Part shown: piece by piece, positions 1 to 7,150 of the stretch
Layout: each line of letters opens with the position of its first letter
How positions within the stretch are numbered: the stretch's first letter is position 1
Assembly (NCBI GenBank): GCA_002307295.1
Contig: DBTY01000010.1
Coordinates: forward strand, 1 to 33,363
DNA length: 33,363 nucleotides
Direction: 5' to 3'
From: Ignavibacteriales bacterium UBA1304
GTDB lineage: Bacteria; Bacteroidota; Ignavibacteria; Ignavibacteriales; Ignavibacteriaceae
Program-made: the position numbers and the translations under genes
Notes under the pieces: model-generated
Told to the model about the DNA's origin: nothing
Seen by the model: only the letters and a program-made list of their open reading frames with translations
The model's database searches: none

Positions 1-327
1 TTCCTTTTCCCCTTGAACCATTACAATAAATCCTTTAAGCTCGGGGTGTTCTTCACCTTTGTCGTTTAATTCTTTCTTAAATTTAGGAACTAAAATAAAT
101 GTGGCTTTAGCTCCTTTCTTTACGAAACGATTAACCTCTTTCCATTGGTTAAATCCTCTCCAATCATCAGAGCCGGAAAAATAACAGATTAACTGATTTA
201 GAAATGACCATTTTGTCATCGGATTATCAAAGGTGGGGAATGTGGCAATGGCAACTTTTTTAGGAATATTACCTTCCTTGAATTGTTCTAAAACACTATC
301 AAGAACTTGTTTTACTTTATCGTTCAT
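1..327 (-). CDS. ArdC-like antirestriction/ssDNA-binding domain protein (partial, C-terminus off window)
   Basis: The open frame runs from ATG at 325-327 to the window edge, 109 codons with no stop, so only the N-terminal part is visible. The stretch with KWSFLNQLICYF, then WRGFNQWKEV and VKKGAKATFILVP has the layout of the ArdC N-terminal domain (DUF1738 type: aromatic-rich helix, 'GFxxW' turn, 'VxKGxKxT' strand). ArdC proteins of plasmids and integrative elements bind single-stranded DNA and protect incoming DNA from restriction; the usual C-terminal zinc peptidase would lie outside the window. A purine-rich ribosome site (AGAGGT on the minus strand, about 332-337) lies between the start and the structured element at 344-515, so translation may be controlled by that structure. 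The family call is by pattern recognition only. Confidence 0.6.
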   Translation of the reverse strand, partial: MNDKVKQVLDSVLEQFKEGNIPKKVAIATFPTFDNPMTKWSFLNQLICYFSGSDDWRGFNQWKEVNRFVKKGAKATFILVPKFKKELNDKGEEHPELKGFIVMVQGEKE

Positions 328-343
328 TGTAATACCTCTTTTG

Positions 344-515
344 TTAATGGAATTAAACCAGGGGGCGAGGATTAAGCCTGTAGCGTTCCTATCCCTTTAA
401 CAGTCGGTTGGTTTGTCTAAGGCTATTAGACTGCGCTTATACCACGGACTGACTACTACTCGCTTAGGAATTTATTTATACCAGTTAAACTCCGCCCCTG
501 ATTTAATACCATTAA
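344..515 (-). ncRNA. Structured RNA element, probable leader of the ArdC-like gene, with possible pseudoknot
   Basis: A long closing stem pairs 344-350 with 509-515, 352-357 with 502-507, 359-360 with 499-500 and 362-367 with 493-498, about 21 base pairs with two mismatches and a bulged G. Inside it, 415-420 pairs with 426-431 (hairpin, 5-nt loop), 401-405 with 447-451, 396-401 with 484-489 and 386-391 with 465-470. The last two helices cross, which predicts a pseudoknot or two alternative states. The strand is inferred from the neighbours, all minus. On that strand the stem ends just before the ribosome site of the ArdC-like gene. I do not recognise the family. It could instead be a DNA structure such as an origin or recombination site. 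Confidence 0.6.
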
Positions 516-544
516 TTAAGGTATATTTTTGAAATAACTAATTG

Positions 545-616
545 CACCCGGTGTGAGAATCGAACTCACCACAAATTGTTTTGGAGACAATTTAGCCTGC
601 CTTGGCGTTCCCGGAT
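545..616 (-). tRNA. tRNA-Trp (anticodon CCA)
   Basis: Read on the minus strand, 72 nt fold as a cloverleaf. The acceptor ATCCGGG pairs with CCGGGT apart from one mismatch, and the T arm is GTGAG-TTCGATT-CTCAC. The anticodon stem ATTGT/ACAAT closes the loop CTCCAAA with CCA at the anticodon positions. The 3' CCA is not encoded. The short D stem and imperfect acceptor resemble tRNAs carried by phages and mobile elements. It lies between the small basic protein and the structured leader of the ArdC-like gene. Confidence 0.85.
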
Positions 617-649
617 TGGAACTGCCCGATTAAGAGCAGCGGGAGGAAA

Positions 650-895
650 TTATTTTTTCAATTCAACAACAACGATATTAGTTAGCCCGTTGGTGGCTCT
701 TACTACATCGTCCTCACTTGCAAACCTTACGTTTCTTAACCAACGAGTATGACTGTTAAGAACCAATCCTAATGACCAACCGTTTTTGTCCTGCTTAGAA
801 ATCCAAGAGAACTTTTGACTTTTCTTTAACTTAGCCATTCCATAATGGCGTTTTTCTTTGCGATCAGCTTTAAGCTGTTTTAATGTTTTTTTCAT
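650..895 (-). CDS. Small basic protein of unknown function
   Basis: 81 residues starting at ATG 893-895. The first 30 residues are very rich in Lys and Arg, followed by a SWISKQDKNGWSLGLVLN stretch that could be a small beta domain. I do not recognise a family. It follows the other small basic protein (925-1140) by about 30 nt on the same strand, and tRNA-Trp follows it by 33 nt. The charge suggests nucleic-acid binding, but that is inference only. Confidence 0.6.
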   Translation of the reverse strand: MKKTLKQLKADRKEKRHYGMAKLKKSQKFSWISKQDKNGWSLGLVLNSHTRWLRNVRFASEDDVVRATNGLTNIVVVELKK

Positions 896-924
896 ATAAA
901 TATGTTATTCGGCTTATTTGCCGA

Positions 925-1140
925 TTAAAGTTGATTAATACAAGTTTTCCCTTCATCGTGTAAACGAATATGAAGGAATTTAGATTTTCCCTTAACCCAT
1001 AACTTTTTGATAATTTCTTTCCCTTTCTTGTCGACGCCAACAATAATTTGTTTTGGGAGTTTAACTTTCTTTGAATTTTTCTTTAATGGTGGTAACCATT
1101 TTTTTGATTTTGTGATTTTCATAAAATTATATTTAATCAA
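925..1140 (-). CDS. Small Lys-rich protein of unknown function
   Basis: 71 residues with many lysines (SKKWLPPLKKNSKKVKLPK near the start), then a possible beta-hairpin around VGVDKKGKEIIKKLWVKG. Its start overlaps the last 8 nt of the replication-relaxation gene (1133-1951), which points to translational coupling. No family recognised. Confidence 0.6.
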   Translation of the reverse strand: MIKYNFMKITKSKKWLPPLKKNSKKVKLPKQIIVGVDKKGKEIIKKLWVKGKSKFLHIRLHDEGKTCINQL

Positions 1141-1951
1141 TTAACTTAATTTTTTTACCGTTAGGGAAATAAAATATATCTTCTTTCAACTTCTCCGTTA
1201 TTGCTTCAGGGAACATAGCGAAGCGAAAATATTTATCAGAAACGCCTTTCTCTTTCAATAGATTTAATAAGTTTCCGAATAGTCTTTGAATGTCTACAAA
1301 ATATTTAGAATATTGTTCATCTCCGTATTGTTGCGGCCTAAGATTAAAGGGGTACTGATTATACGCGCAAAAGAAAAGAACCTTGGGAGAGTGAAAACCT
1401 TTTTTATCAAATAAACCGTCTTTGATAAATTTGTTATACTTGACAATTTTATCCTTAAAGATATAGGTCATTTCTTTCTTACTTCGCTCTACTTCAACGA
1501 AAAAGGTGTATTCTTTGTTGTTATAAATATGTTTAGCCTTAATAAATATATCCGGTCTTATTCCTTTGAAGTTGGCATTGTAGTTAAAATCAAACTCATA
1601 ATCAGGGAAGTTATCAATAAAAGAACGGACTACATCAATTTTCATCGATTCGTGTTCTTGACTGTTTGAAGATTTAGAAACTTTTTGCCTATATTCTTTA
1701 ACTCTATCAATTGCCTTTGAGCCTGCCAAAGTAACAGAATAAAACTGGCTCCAAGAGTCAAAGTTTTTGTTTAAGGGAATACCGTCAAAAGGAATTATCT
1801 TGATATAATCTTTTTTCTTATAAAAAGCGATATCCTTTTTAACTTGTTCGCAAGAGCCTAAAACTGTTTTAGCTGTACGGGAATAAAGATTATAGACATT
1901 AGCAAATTGGAGTGATTGTATTCTGTTTAAGGTGTTCAGGTTGGTTTTCAT
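1133..1951 (-). CDS. Replication-relaxation family protein
   Basis: 272 residues. An N-terminal region of about 90 residues (LNRIQSLQFANVYNLYSRTA onward) reads as a winged helix with the family's usual 'last-gene-on-the-plasmid' look. The C-terminal part has the arrangement GIRPDIFI...FFVEVERSKK, an Asp followed by Glu-x-Glu as in PD-(D/E)XK-like folds. Replication-relaxation proteins (PF13814) are carried by plasmids and integrative elements and are thought to act with element replication or relaxase functions. Location inside an element with an ArdC-like protein fits. It is read after tRNA-Asn and overlaps the next small gene by 8 nt. Whether the nuclease-like core is active cannot be told. 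Confidence 0.6.
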   Translation of the reverse strand: MKTNLNTLNRIQSLQFANVYNLYSRTAKTVLGSCEQVKKDIAFYKKKDYIKIIPFDGIPLNKNFDSWSQFYSVTLAGSKAIDRVKEYRQKVSKSSNSQEHESMKIDVVRSFIDNFPDYEFDFNYNANFKGIRPDIFIKAKHIYNNKEYTFFVEVERSKKEMTYIFKDKIVKYNKFIKDGLFDKKGFHSPKVLFFCAYNQYPFNLRPQQYGDEQYSKYFVDIQRLFGNLLNLLKEKGVSDKYFRFAMFPEAITEKLKEDIFYFPNGKKIKLID

Positions 1952-2044
1952 AGTTACATTTCAAAATAATAATAAACAAAGAGGGAGATGACTATTATAA
2001 ATATTATGATCGCGATGCGGCTCGGGTGGTCTATCATATGTGTG

Positions 2045-2115
2045 CTGGTTTACTTGGAATCGAACCAAGATAGGCGGCTTAACAGACCGCTGCTTTACCT
2101 TTAAGCTATAAACCA
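2045..2115 (-). tRNA. tRNA-Asn (anticodon GTT)
   Basis: The minus strand folds into a 71-nt cloverleaf: acceptor TGGTTTA/TAAACCA (7 perfect pairs), T arm with loop TTCGATT, and anticodon stem GCGGT/GCCGC with loop CTGTTAA. Discriminator G, no encoded CCA. It lies 6 nt from the tRNA-Cys gene, so the two are probably cut from one transcript. Confidence 0.92.
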
Positions 2116-2121
2116 ATATAG

Positions 2122-2193
2122 AATAGCTGACAGGAATCGAACCTGCGAATAGTCGTTTTGCAGACGACTGCGTTTCCACTTCGCCACAGCTAT
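2122..2193 (-). tRNA. tRNA-Cys (anticodon GCA)
   Basis: 72-nt minus-strand cloverleaf with acceptor ATAGCTG/CAGCTAT, T arm GCAGG-TTCGATT-CCTGT and anticodon stem GTCGT/ACGAC around loop CTGCAAA. It begins 5 nt after the stop of the RNA ligase gene, so ligase, tRNA-Cys and tRNA-Asn look co-transcribed. Confidence 0.92.
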
Positions 2194-2198
2194 AATTA

Positions 2199-3497
2199 TT
2201 AATTAGCGCTTTCAGTATCAATTACTCCATTATCCAATTGAGATGATTCCCATTCCATGAAGCGGAATGACTTTAATTTGTAGGCGTCAAATGAAAACAA
2301 TGATTCTTTTCTTATTACAATCCCTTCTTCTGGCACTGAGTTCTTACACATAAAACAATCTTTATCATTATAATCCTTTTCCAACTGTTTGATAAATTCT
2401 TCATTCCAATGGAAGTTTTGATCTAAGTGTTGATAAAGGTCGGCAGCTTTGCCGTCATAGAATAAGTGGACTGGGGTTAAACCGACTCTCTGACAAAACT
2501 CTCGTATTTGTTCGGTGGAAAGTTCTAATACTTGTCCGGCGTGGTTTGTGGAGGTTATTCGATACACCCGTAACTTATGTTCTCCTTGCTGACAACCGTA
2601 ATCATAGCCCTGTTGGATAAAACCACCTTCTTTTGTGTAGCCTATTATTTCCCCGTAAATTGTGTAACCTTCTGGGATAAGGTCTTTTATTTCTTCTTTA
2701 ACTTGACCCCAAATATCAGAGGAATAAAAACCTGATTTCTCTTTAGTTTCGTATTCGTTCTTTACAACTTTTCTGGAAGAATATAATAAATCGTATTCAG
2801 TATTGAGGATATTAATTTTTAACCTACTTAAAAGGTTCTCGAATAAGTTAAGTTTTCGTTTTGTTAATACTCTGGAAAAAATAGCTGATGTTCCGTGTAC
2901 TTTATAAGTAACAGAAATATGGTCTTCTGGTTTTATAGCATAGGCATTTTTCCTAAAGTTCTCGGTTTCAATATGGAAATGAAATTGACCGTCTACTAAA
3001 CGAGAGATTCTTTTTTCTATTTTTCCGTTTTTTGTTCTCGGTTCTGGTTTATATACTTCGTATTTCCTAACGAACTCTACATCATTAATCATATTAAATT
3101 CTGTGCCGACAGAAAATTGAAAAATATCTCTTTCTGATAATCCTAAAAAAGATAACAGATTAGATAATGGGATAATAAAACCCATTGACTTTTCACCTCT
3201 CAACTTGACGGCTCTTACTCGGCAATTCTTCTCAAAGAAGCCAGACTTTTCTTTATCGGTATTAAGTTCTTTATCCCTAAAAGCGTTTAAAAAGGCAAGA
3301 AAACCAACGTATATTTGACATTCGACAGGAAAGAAAACACAGATATCACCTTCTTTTTGTTCTAATCCAACAATAACATTTTGGAAATCAACGCTGGCGA
3401 CCTGAAGTTTATCGGCATTTGAATGTTTGCGGAGATTAGCGAGTGAAACAATTTTAGCTAAATAATTTTTGTTAGCTCCTTCTGATATTGAAAGCAT
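2199..3497 (-). CDS. RNA ligase, DraRnl (DRB0094)-like, with N-terminal OB-fold
   Basis: 432 residues. ATP-dependent RNA ligase that seals a 5'-phosphate end to a 3'-OH end via an enzyme-AMP intermediate. The N-terminal 120 residues, with LRKHSNADKLQVASVD and later GDICVFFPVECQI, match the OB-fold module of the Deinococcus RNA ligase family. The nucleotidyltransferase core follows. Motif I is KVHGTS with the adenylated Lys at about residue 199. YGEIIGY is at about 281. Motif IV is EEGIVIRKE at about 390. Motif V is YKLKS at about 406. All are present, so the enzyme should be active. It follows the polynucleotide kinase/phosphatase gene by 10 nt and precedes two tRNA genes. It is longer than DraRnl (about 340 residues), with extra sequence between the OB-fold and motif I. 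Confidence 0.88.
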   Translation of the reverse strand: MLSISEGANKNYLAKIVSLANLRKHSNADKLQVASVDFQNVIVGLEQKEGDICVFFPVECQIYVGFLAFLNAFRDKELNTDKEKSGFFEKNCRVRAVKLRGEKSMGFIIPLSNLLSFLGLSERDIFQFSVGTEFNMINDVEFVRKYEVYKPEPRTKNGKIEKRISRLVDGQFHFHIETENFRKNAYAIKPEDHISVTYKVHGTSAIFSRVLTKRKLNLFENLLSRLKINILNTEYDLLYSSRKVVKNEYETKEKSGFYSSDIWGQVKEEIKDLIPEGYTIYGEIIGYTKEGGFIQQGYDYGCQQGEHKLRVYRITSTNHAGQVLELSTEQIREFCQRVGLTPVHLFYDGKAADLYQHLDQNFHWNEEFIKQLEKDYNDKDCFMCKNSVPEEGIVIRKESLFSFDAYKLKSFRFMEWESSQLDNGVIDTESAN

Positions 3498-3507
3498 ATA
3501 TTTTTAA

Positions 3508-4356
3508 TTAAAAATCAATTCGTGGGTCTTGACGATTACAGTCTAAGACGAATAAACCCAACTCTTTCCACATTCTTATTACTTTAGGGCGATCATCAAA
3601 GACTGCTAAAACGTTGTATCTACCCTTTATATATTTATCGTAATATTCACGTTTAACTATTTCGTCGGGGCGGTCATCTTCATCGCTTTCTCTCATAACC
3701 AACTCTTGATAATTAACTCCATTTTGATATAACCAGTAAGCAGTATCAACCTTACAAACTGGCTTCCTTCCACTAAACACAAAGAGAGGAAACGGTAAAG
3801 ATTTTAATGTTTCTATAAGATTAGTATTTGGTAGGTCGGTTGAAACCTTGGAATAATCATAGGGGCTTCTACCGCTCATATAGGCGAGTGTTCCGTCAAT
3901 ATCACAAATAATACAGTAAAGTAAAGAATGGTCATATACCGTAGCAGGCGGTTTAGCTAAATACTGATTGTACATATTCAGAATTACTCTTTTACCTACT
4001 GAATTTTCTCTTTTGGAATCTCTTTCAATACATTCAAACAAAGGGGTATCGATAAATTTAATTTCAATATTTGCCTCTAAACTTTCGGCAATACTAGTTA
4101 AACACTTGATATGGTCTTTGCTAAAATTAGTATCATCAACTACAACGTTAAAACCCTTGTGCAACCACTCCTCAACTAAATTATTTCTGACAAGAACAAT
4201 TTCTAATTCATTGGCTTTACTCCATTTTCCGTTATCAATCATTGCCCTGAGCTCGTCTTTGTTAATTCGTTTGTATCCTTGTTCGTCTACAAGTTTTTTA
4301 GCGTAGGTTGATTTTCCTGAAGCTGGCAATCCTTGTAAGATTAATAGCGTAGGCAT
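3508..4356 (-). CDS. Bifunctional polynucleotide 5'-kinase / 3'-phosphatase (T4 PseT-like)
   Basis: 282 residues. It heals broken RNA ends by phosphorylating 5'-OH and removing 3'- or 2',3'-cyclic phosphate so that a ligase can join them. The N-terminal kinase has the P-loop GLPASGKS (9-16) and NKDELR, whose Asp35 and Arg38 match the catalytic Asp and Arg of T4 Pnkp. The C-terminal HAD phosphatase has DIDGTLA at about 153, SGRK at about 196 and FDDRPKV at about 254. The domain order and length fit T4 Pnkp (301 residues). It is the first gene of the minus-strand run, 64 nt downstream of a structured element (4423-4556), and is paired with the RNA ligase. Confidence 0.92.
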   Translation of the reverse strand: MPTLLILQGLPASGKSTYAKKLVDEQGYKRINKDELRAMIDNGKWSKANELEIVLVRNNLVEEWLHKGFNVVVDDTNFSKDHIKCLTSIAESLEANIEIKFIDTPLFECIERDSKRENSVGKRVILNMYNQYLAKPPATVYDHSLLYCIICDIDGTLAYMSGRSPYDYSKVSTDLPNTNLIETLKSLPFPLFVFSGRKPVCKVDTAYWLYQNGVNYQELVMRESDEDDRPDEIVKREYYDKYIKGRYNVLAVFDDRPKVIRMWKELGLFVLDCNRQDPRIDF

Positions 4357-4861
4357 ATTAATTATTGTTAAGTAAGTTATTTTATTACTGTCTTTTATTT
4401 TTATTGTGAAGATATTTTATTAGTCATCATTCTGTCCGTAAGGGCAGCTCGGTGAAAAATGTTATGTGAATAGTAATTATAATGAACTAACTTTTTTATC
4501 GAGCTGCTCTTTAAATTCGTGGTGATAACCCGTATTTAAGGGGCAGTAATGATGACACTATTCCCCAGTTTTTCCCCATATCTGGGGATAAAAATGGATT
4601 TGCGTGAAAGCGGTGGGTACAAATTGGTTATATAAAATTCCGTATAAATTCAGATGTACTAATAATTATATTCTAAAGCATATAAAAAAGTTTGTCAATA
4701 CCCTTAAATTCTCGTTACGATTTGGCTACGGTTTATATTACTTTTAATAGAAAATCGGGTACAAAGTTCCTAAATGTTCCAATGACAAAAAACTAAGTCC
4801 TTATTATTAAATGATTTACAAATAAGGCTTTAGGTCTTAAAAATATTAAAAAGTTCTGTTT
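4357..4861. other. Non-coding end of the first integrated element
   Basis: No convincing gene. Besides the structured element at 4423-4556 it holds a GC-clamped inverted repeat (4562-4568 with 4582-4588), a direct repeat GGGTACAAA at about 4616 and 4758, and an inverted repeat CCTTATT/AATAAGG (4799-4805 with 4821-4827). Short repeats this close to the attachment site could be integrase arm sites; this is inference. Confidence 0.4.
4423..4556 (-). ncRNA. Three-way-junction RNA element upstream of the RNA-repair genes
   Basis: Nested pairings form a clean three-way junction. P1 pairs 4423-4431 with 4548-4556 and 4432-4437 with 4541-4546 (one bulged base, 15 pairs). P2 pairs 4440-4451 with 4500-4511 (about 12 pairs around a 48-nt AT-rich loop). 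P3 pairs 4511-4516 with 4534-4539, inside which GGT-GATA-ACC (4521-4530) forms a tip. An alternative hairpin, 4432-4437 with 4442-4447 capped by a GNRA loop (GTAA), competes with P1 and P2, so two states are possible. The minus strand is assumed because the RNA would then lead into the kinase gene at 4356. Family not recognised. A DNA role (origin, recombination site) is also possible. Confidence 0.6.
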
Positions 4862-4906
4862 TGATTTGTAATCAGCAGGTCGCTGGTTCGAGTCCGGCCG
4901 CCAGCT
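4862..4906 (+). repeat. Attachment site: displaced 3' half of a tRNA-Thr gene (attR)
   Basis: The sequence matches the anticodon-to-3'-end half of a tRNA-Thr(TGT): anticodon arm with TTTGTAA, T arm GCTGG-TTCGAGT-CCGGC (4882-4898), acceptor 3' strand CGCCAGC and discriminator (4899-4906). No D arm or acceptor 5' strand lies upstream, so it is not a working tRNA. Integrases that use tRNA genes restore the tRNA at one end and leave such a 3' copy at the other. This marks the element/chromosome junction, with the intact tRNA predicted left of the window. Confidence 0.85.
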
Positions 4907-4912
4907 CGGAAA

Positions 4913-4947
4913 AAAAACCTCAATAGAAATATTGAGGTTTTTTATTT
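4913..4947 (+). terminator. Rho-independent terminator (original tRNA-Thr terminator)
   Basis: AACCTCAATA pairs with TATTGAGGTT around a GAAA loop and runs into T-rich sequence. It lies immediately after the tRNA-Thr fragment, so it probably ended the tRNA transcript before the element inserted. It may also act for the minus-strand lipoprotein gene in reverse. Confidence 0.8.
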
Positions 4948-5003
4948 TAAAAGGCGTTTATCCCCTCTTAAGAATAAAGAGATGCAAAAAAGACTTAATT
5001 TCG

Positions 5004-5510
5004 TTAATTAAATTTATATATATAGTCAAATCCTATAAACCAACCGGCAACTGCGCCAATTACCGCGCCCAAAGGAATTTCAATAATAGTTGCATTAATA
5101 TAATCATATGACGGGGTTGTATCATTCCCTTCAACAGAGGTTATATGTATGATTTGAGTTACATCGCTAATAGCTCCAACAATAATTCCGGTAAAAAAGC
5201 CCATCGTCATTCCAAGCCAATGTTTATTATAGCTCGCTTCTTTTACTTTGCCAAGCGGAATATATCCGTTAGTTGCATTATGTCCCTCGCCATATAACAA
5301 AAGCGAGTCGTTTGAAACGATTGCCCCATACGGCGCTGCAAAAGAGCTATCGTTGAGCAAAGTAATCTTAATGCGTCTATCATTACAGGACTTGTTGAAG
5401 TCGTTATATAAATCGGTTCTTGAATAGTTTTTGCTTACATAATGGGTCGTTGAACAATTTATGGCAATTAATGATATTGCAATTGCAAAAAAGTAAACGG
5501 ATTTTTTCAT
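5004..5510 (-). CDS. Putative lipoprotein with two Gly-rich membrane segments
   Basis: 168 residues. The signal peptide ends in a Cys-Ser at residue 19 (weak lipobox). A middle part contains NDSLLLYGEG. Two Gly-zipper-like hydrophobic stretches follow, near residues 99-115 (GMTMGFFTGIIVGAI) and 146-162 (IPLGAVIGAVAGWF). The layout recalls small envelope lipoproteins of Bacteroidota whose middle domain processes as a short beta fold. No known function. It stands alone, with a non-coding gap to the next gene on the other strand. Confidence 0.65.
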   Translation of the reverse strand: MKKSVYFFAIAISLIAINCSTTHYVSKNYSRTDLYNDFNKSCNDRRIKITLLNDSSFAAPYGAIVSNDSLLLYGEGHNATNGYIPLGKVKEASYNKHWLGMTMGFFTGIIVGAISDVTQIIHITSVEGNDTTPSYDYINATIIEIPLGAVIGAVAGWFIGFDYIYKFN

Positions 5511-5750
5511 ACTCCCCTCTCCCTATTTTTAAATAAATTCATCATATAAAAACGCTGCAATTATTTTACAATAATAAATTGTAAATATCAACAAAAACGC
5601 GTTAAATTAATTTAAACTTTATTAAGCTGGTTCTAAACATATATTGAAGTAATATCGGAGAAGAACATCAGATATATTTTTTTGGCTGTTTTAACACATA
5701 GTATTTTTATAGAATACAAACGTCAATTTTATCAATACCTGGAGACAGAA

Positions 5751-6461
5751 ATGAGACAAGCGCTCTTTTTTTTATTTATACTCTACTGTTTTTTATATAA
5801 TTCAAATTCTACATTAGCGCAATCAAAAGGAAACTTTCCATTTATAAAAGGCTCAACATGGATTTATGAAGGGACTCACAAGTTTACTTCTTCCGCAGGC
5901 AAAGGAATTATGGAAAAGAAGGTTCATTTCACAATGAAAGTTGCCGACGTTATAAATAAAGAAAATATTTCCGTTGCAATAGTAGAAAATTTTCCTGCGA
6001 CTTTAAGATGGTCCGACGAAAATATACAAAATACAAAGACTCTTTTAATCTGCGTTGGTGGAAGTAAAGTATATTCGTTGCTGGATTCAGCTCAGGTTCA
6101 GAAAGCTCTAAATAAAATAAACGATACGAGCGGCTTCTTTGCCGGTCTTGTTAACGAAGGAGAACTATTATTTGACTTTCCGTTAACAAAAGGAAAAGTC
6201 TTTGGCGAAACAAGCCAGATTACCCGTTCGGATCATCATTACTGCTGGTATGTAGAAAATACAAAACGCATTAATCTAAAAAAAATCAAAGGCGCAAATC
6301 CTTCAAAAATGTATAATGAAACCAATCTTGTTTTCATTACTGCTCCGGATACCCAGACGCTTGAGTTTGTACCCGGAATTGGAGTAACCGGATACAGCTA
6401 CGTTCATCATGGAACTATAGAAGAGCTAAATCTGAAGTTAAAAGAGATTAGACTTAAATAG
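5751..6461 (+). CDS. Exported protein of unknown function
   Basis: 236 residues from the ATG at 5751, chosen over a TTG further up (5682) because GGAGA sits a few bases before it and the protein then starts with a signal peptide (MRQALFFLFILYCFLYNSNS, cut near LAQS). The mature part starts FPFIKGSTWIYEG, a pattern of periplasmic or surface proteins of Bacteroidota that carry an N-terminal strand with 'G..W.Y.g'. The rest appears to be all-beta. No enzymatic motif seen. Confidence 0.6.
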   Translation: MRQALFFLFILYCFLYNSNSTLAQSKGNFPFIKGSTWIYEGTHKFTSSAGKGIMEKKVHFTMKVADVINKENISVAIVENFPATLRWSDENIQNTKTLLICVGGSKVYSLLDSAQVQKALNKINDTSGFFAGLVNEGELLFDFPLTKGKVFGETSQITRSDHHYCWYVENTKRINLKKIKGANPSKMYNETNLVFITAPDTQTLEFVPGIGVTGYSYVHHGTIEELNLKLKEIRLK

Positions 6462-6542
6462 GCGTATTGTTCCAATTGTAAATCTTTTATGTGTTCTTTT
6501 TTTAAATTATATTAATGCATCATAAAATAATTCTTTTGGAAA

Positions 6543-7145
6543 ATGAATAAGAAATATATTATACCTTTTATATTATTACTTACAATATACCTGGGCGGAT
6601 GCAGCGCATCGCTGATTCAAACTTCAGACCGATATAAAAAAGATAAAAACGACGCTGCCGAAGAATCGCAAGCTAAAAACACGCAGGAATCTTCTGATAG
6701 CGGCGAGGCTATTGTTGCTGATAAAACGCCGGAACTTGTTATTAAGCACCCTGACCTGAAAGAAGATTTTGATATGACTCCTTATAAATTTAAACCCGAT
6801 ATGGACGATACCATCGCTTCCGCTTCAACTCAAAACGACGTTTGGGTTGAATATGAAAAACAAGAACCTAATGCCGTTAATACAGAAGTCTCTACCAGCG
6901 TAGCTCTTGGTTACAGAGTTCAGATTATTACGTCCGATAGCCTTGAAGAAGCTAATTCTATTAAATCGGAAGTATATTTTAAAATTAAACTACCAGTTTA
7001 CGTTATTTACGACTCCCCTTTTTACAAAGTTAGAGCGGGCGACTTTACCGATATAAGCAAAGCTAAAGAACTTAGTTTTAAGCTTAATCAGTTGGGATAT
7101 AAAAGTTCGCGCGTAGTTCAGGATTCCGTAAACATCGTAAAATAA
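6543..7145 (+). CDS. SPOR-domain lipoprotein
   Basis: 200 residues. The signal peptide ends in a clear lipobox LGGC (Cys20). A low-complexity acidic/polar linker covers about residues 25-110. A C-terminal SPOR domain covers about 118-195 (GYRVQIITSDSLEEANSIKS ... YKVRAGDFTDISKAKELSFKL). SPOR domains bind peptidoglycan stripped of stem peptides, usually at division sites. It ends 5 nt before hutI, but the two functions are not obviously linked. Confidence 0.8.
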   Translation: MNKKYIIPFILLLTIYLGGCSASLIQTSDRYKKDKNDAAEESQAKNTQESSDSGEAIVADKTPELVIKHPDLKEDFDMTPYKFKPDMDDTIASASTQNDVWVEYEKQEPNAVNTEVSTSVALGYRVQIITSDSLEEANSIKSEVYFKIKLPVYVIYDSPFYKVRAGDFTDISKAKELSFKLNQLGYKSSRVVQDSVNIVK

Positions 7146-7150
7146 AATTT

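Noticed and set aside
396..490. Integron attC site (GTTAAAC and TTTAAC arms)
   Set aside because: The 5' arm does not match RYYYAAC, the internal arms are not in the attC order, and no integron integrase is near.
344..515. Intron-containing tRNA
   Set aside because: A D-arm-like piece and a matching acceptor can be forced, but there is no T loop of the normal kind and a long outer stem continues beyond the acceptor.
545..616. A tRNA that could read the TAG in ilvD
   Set aside because: The anticodon is CCA, which reads UGG; no suppressor anticodon (CTA) is seen in the three tRNAs.
1961..2221. 86-codon open frame on the minus strand
   Set aside because: It runs through the tRNA-Asn and tRNA-Cys genes, which explain the sequence fully.
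5682..5750. Upstream TTG start for the exported protein
   Set aside because: The ATG at 5751 has a ribosome site and gives a proper signal peptide.
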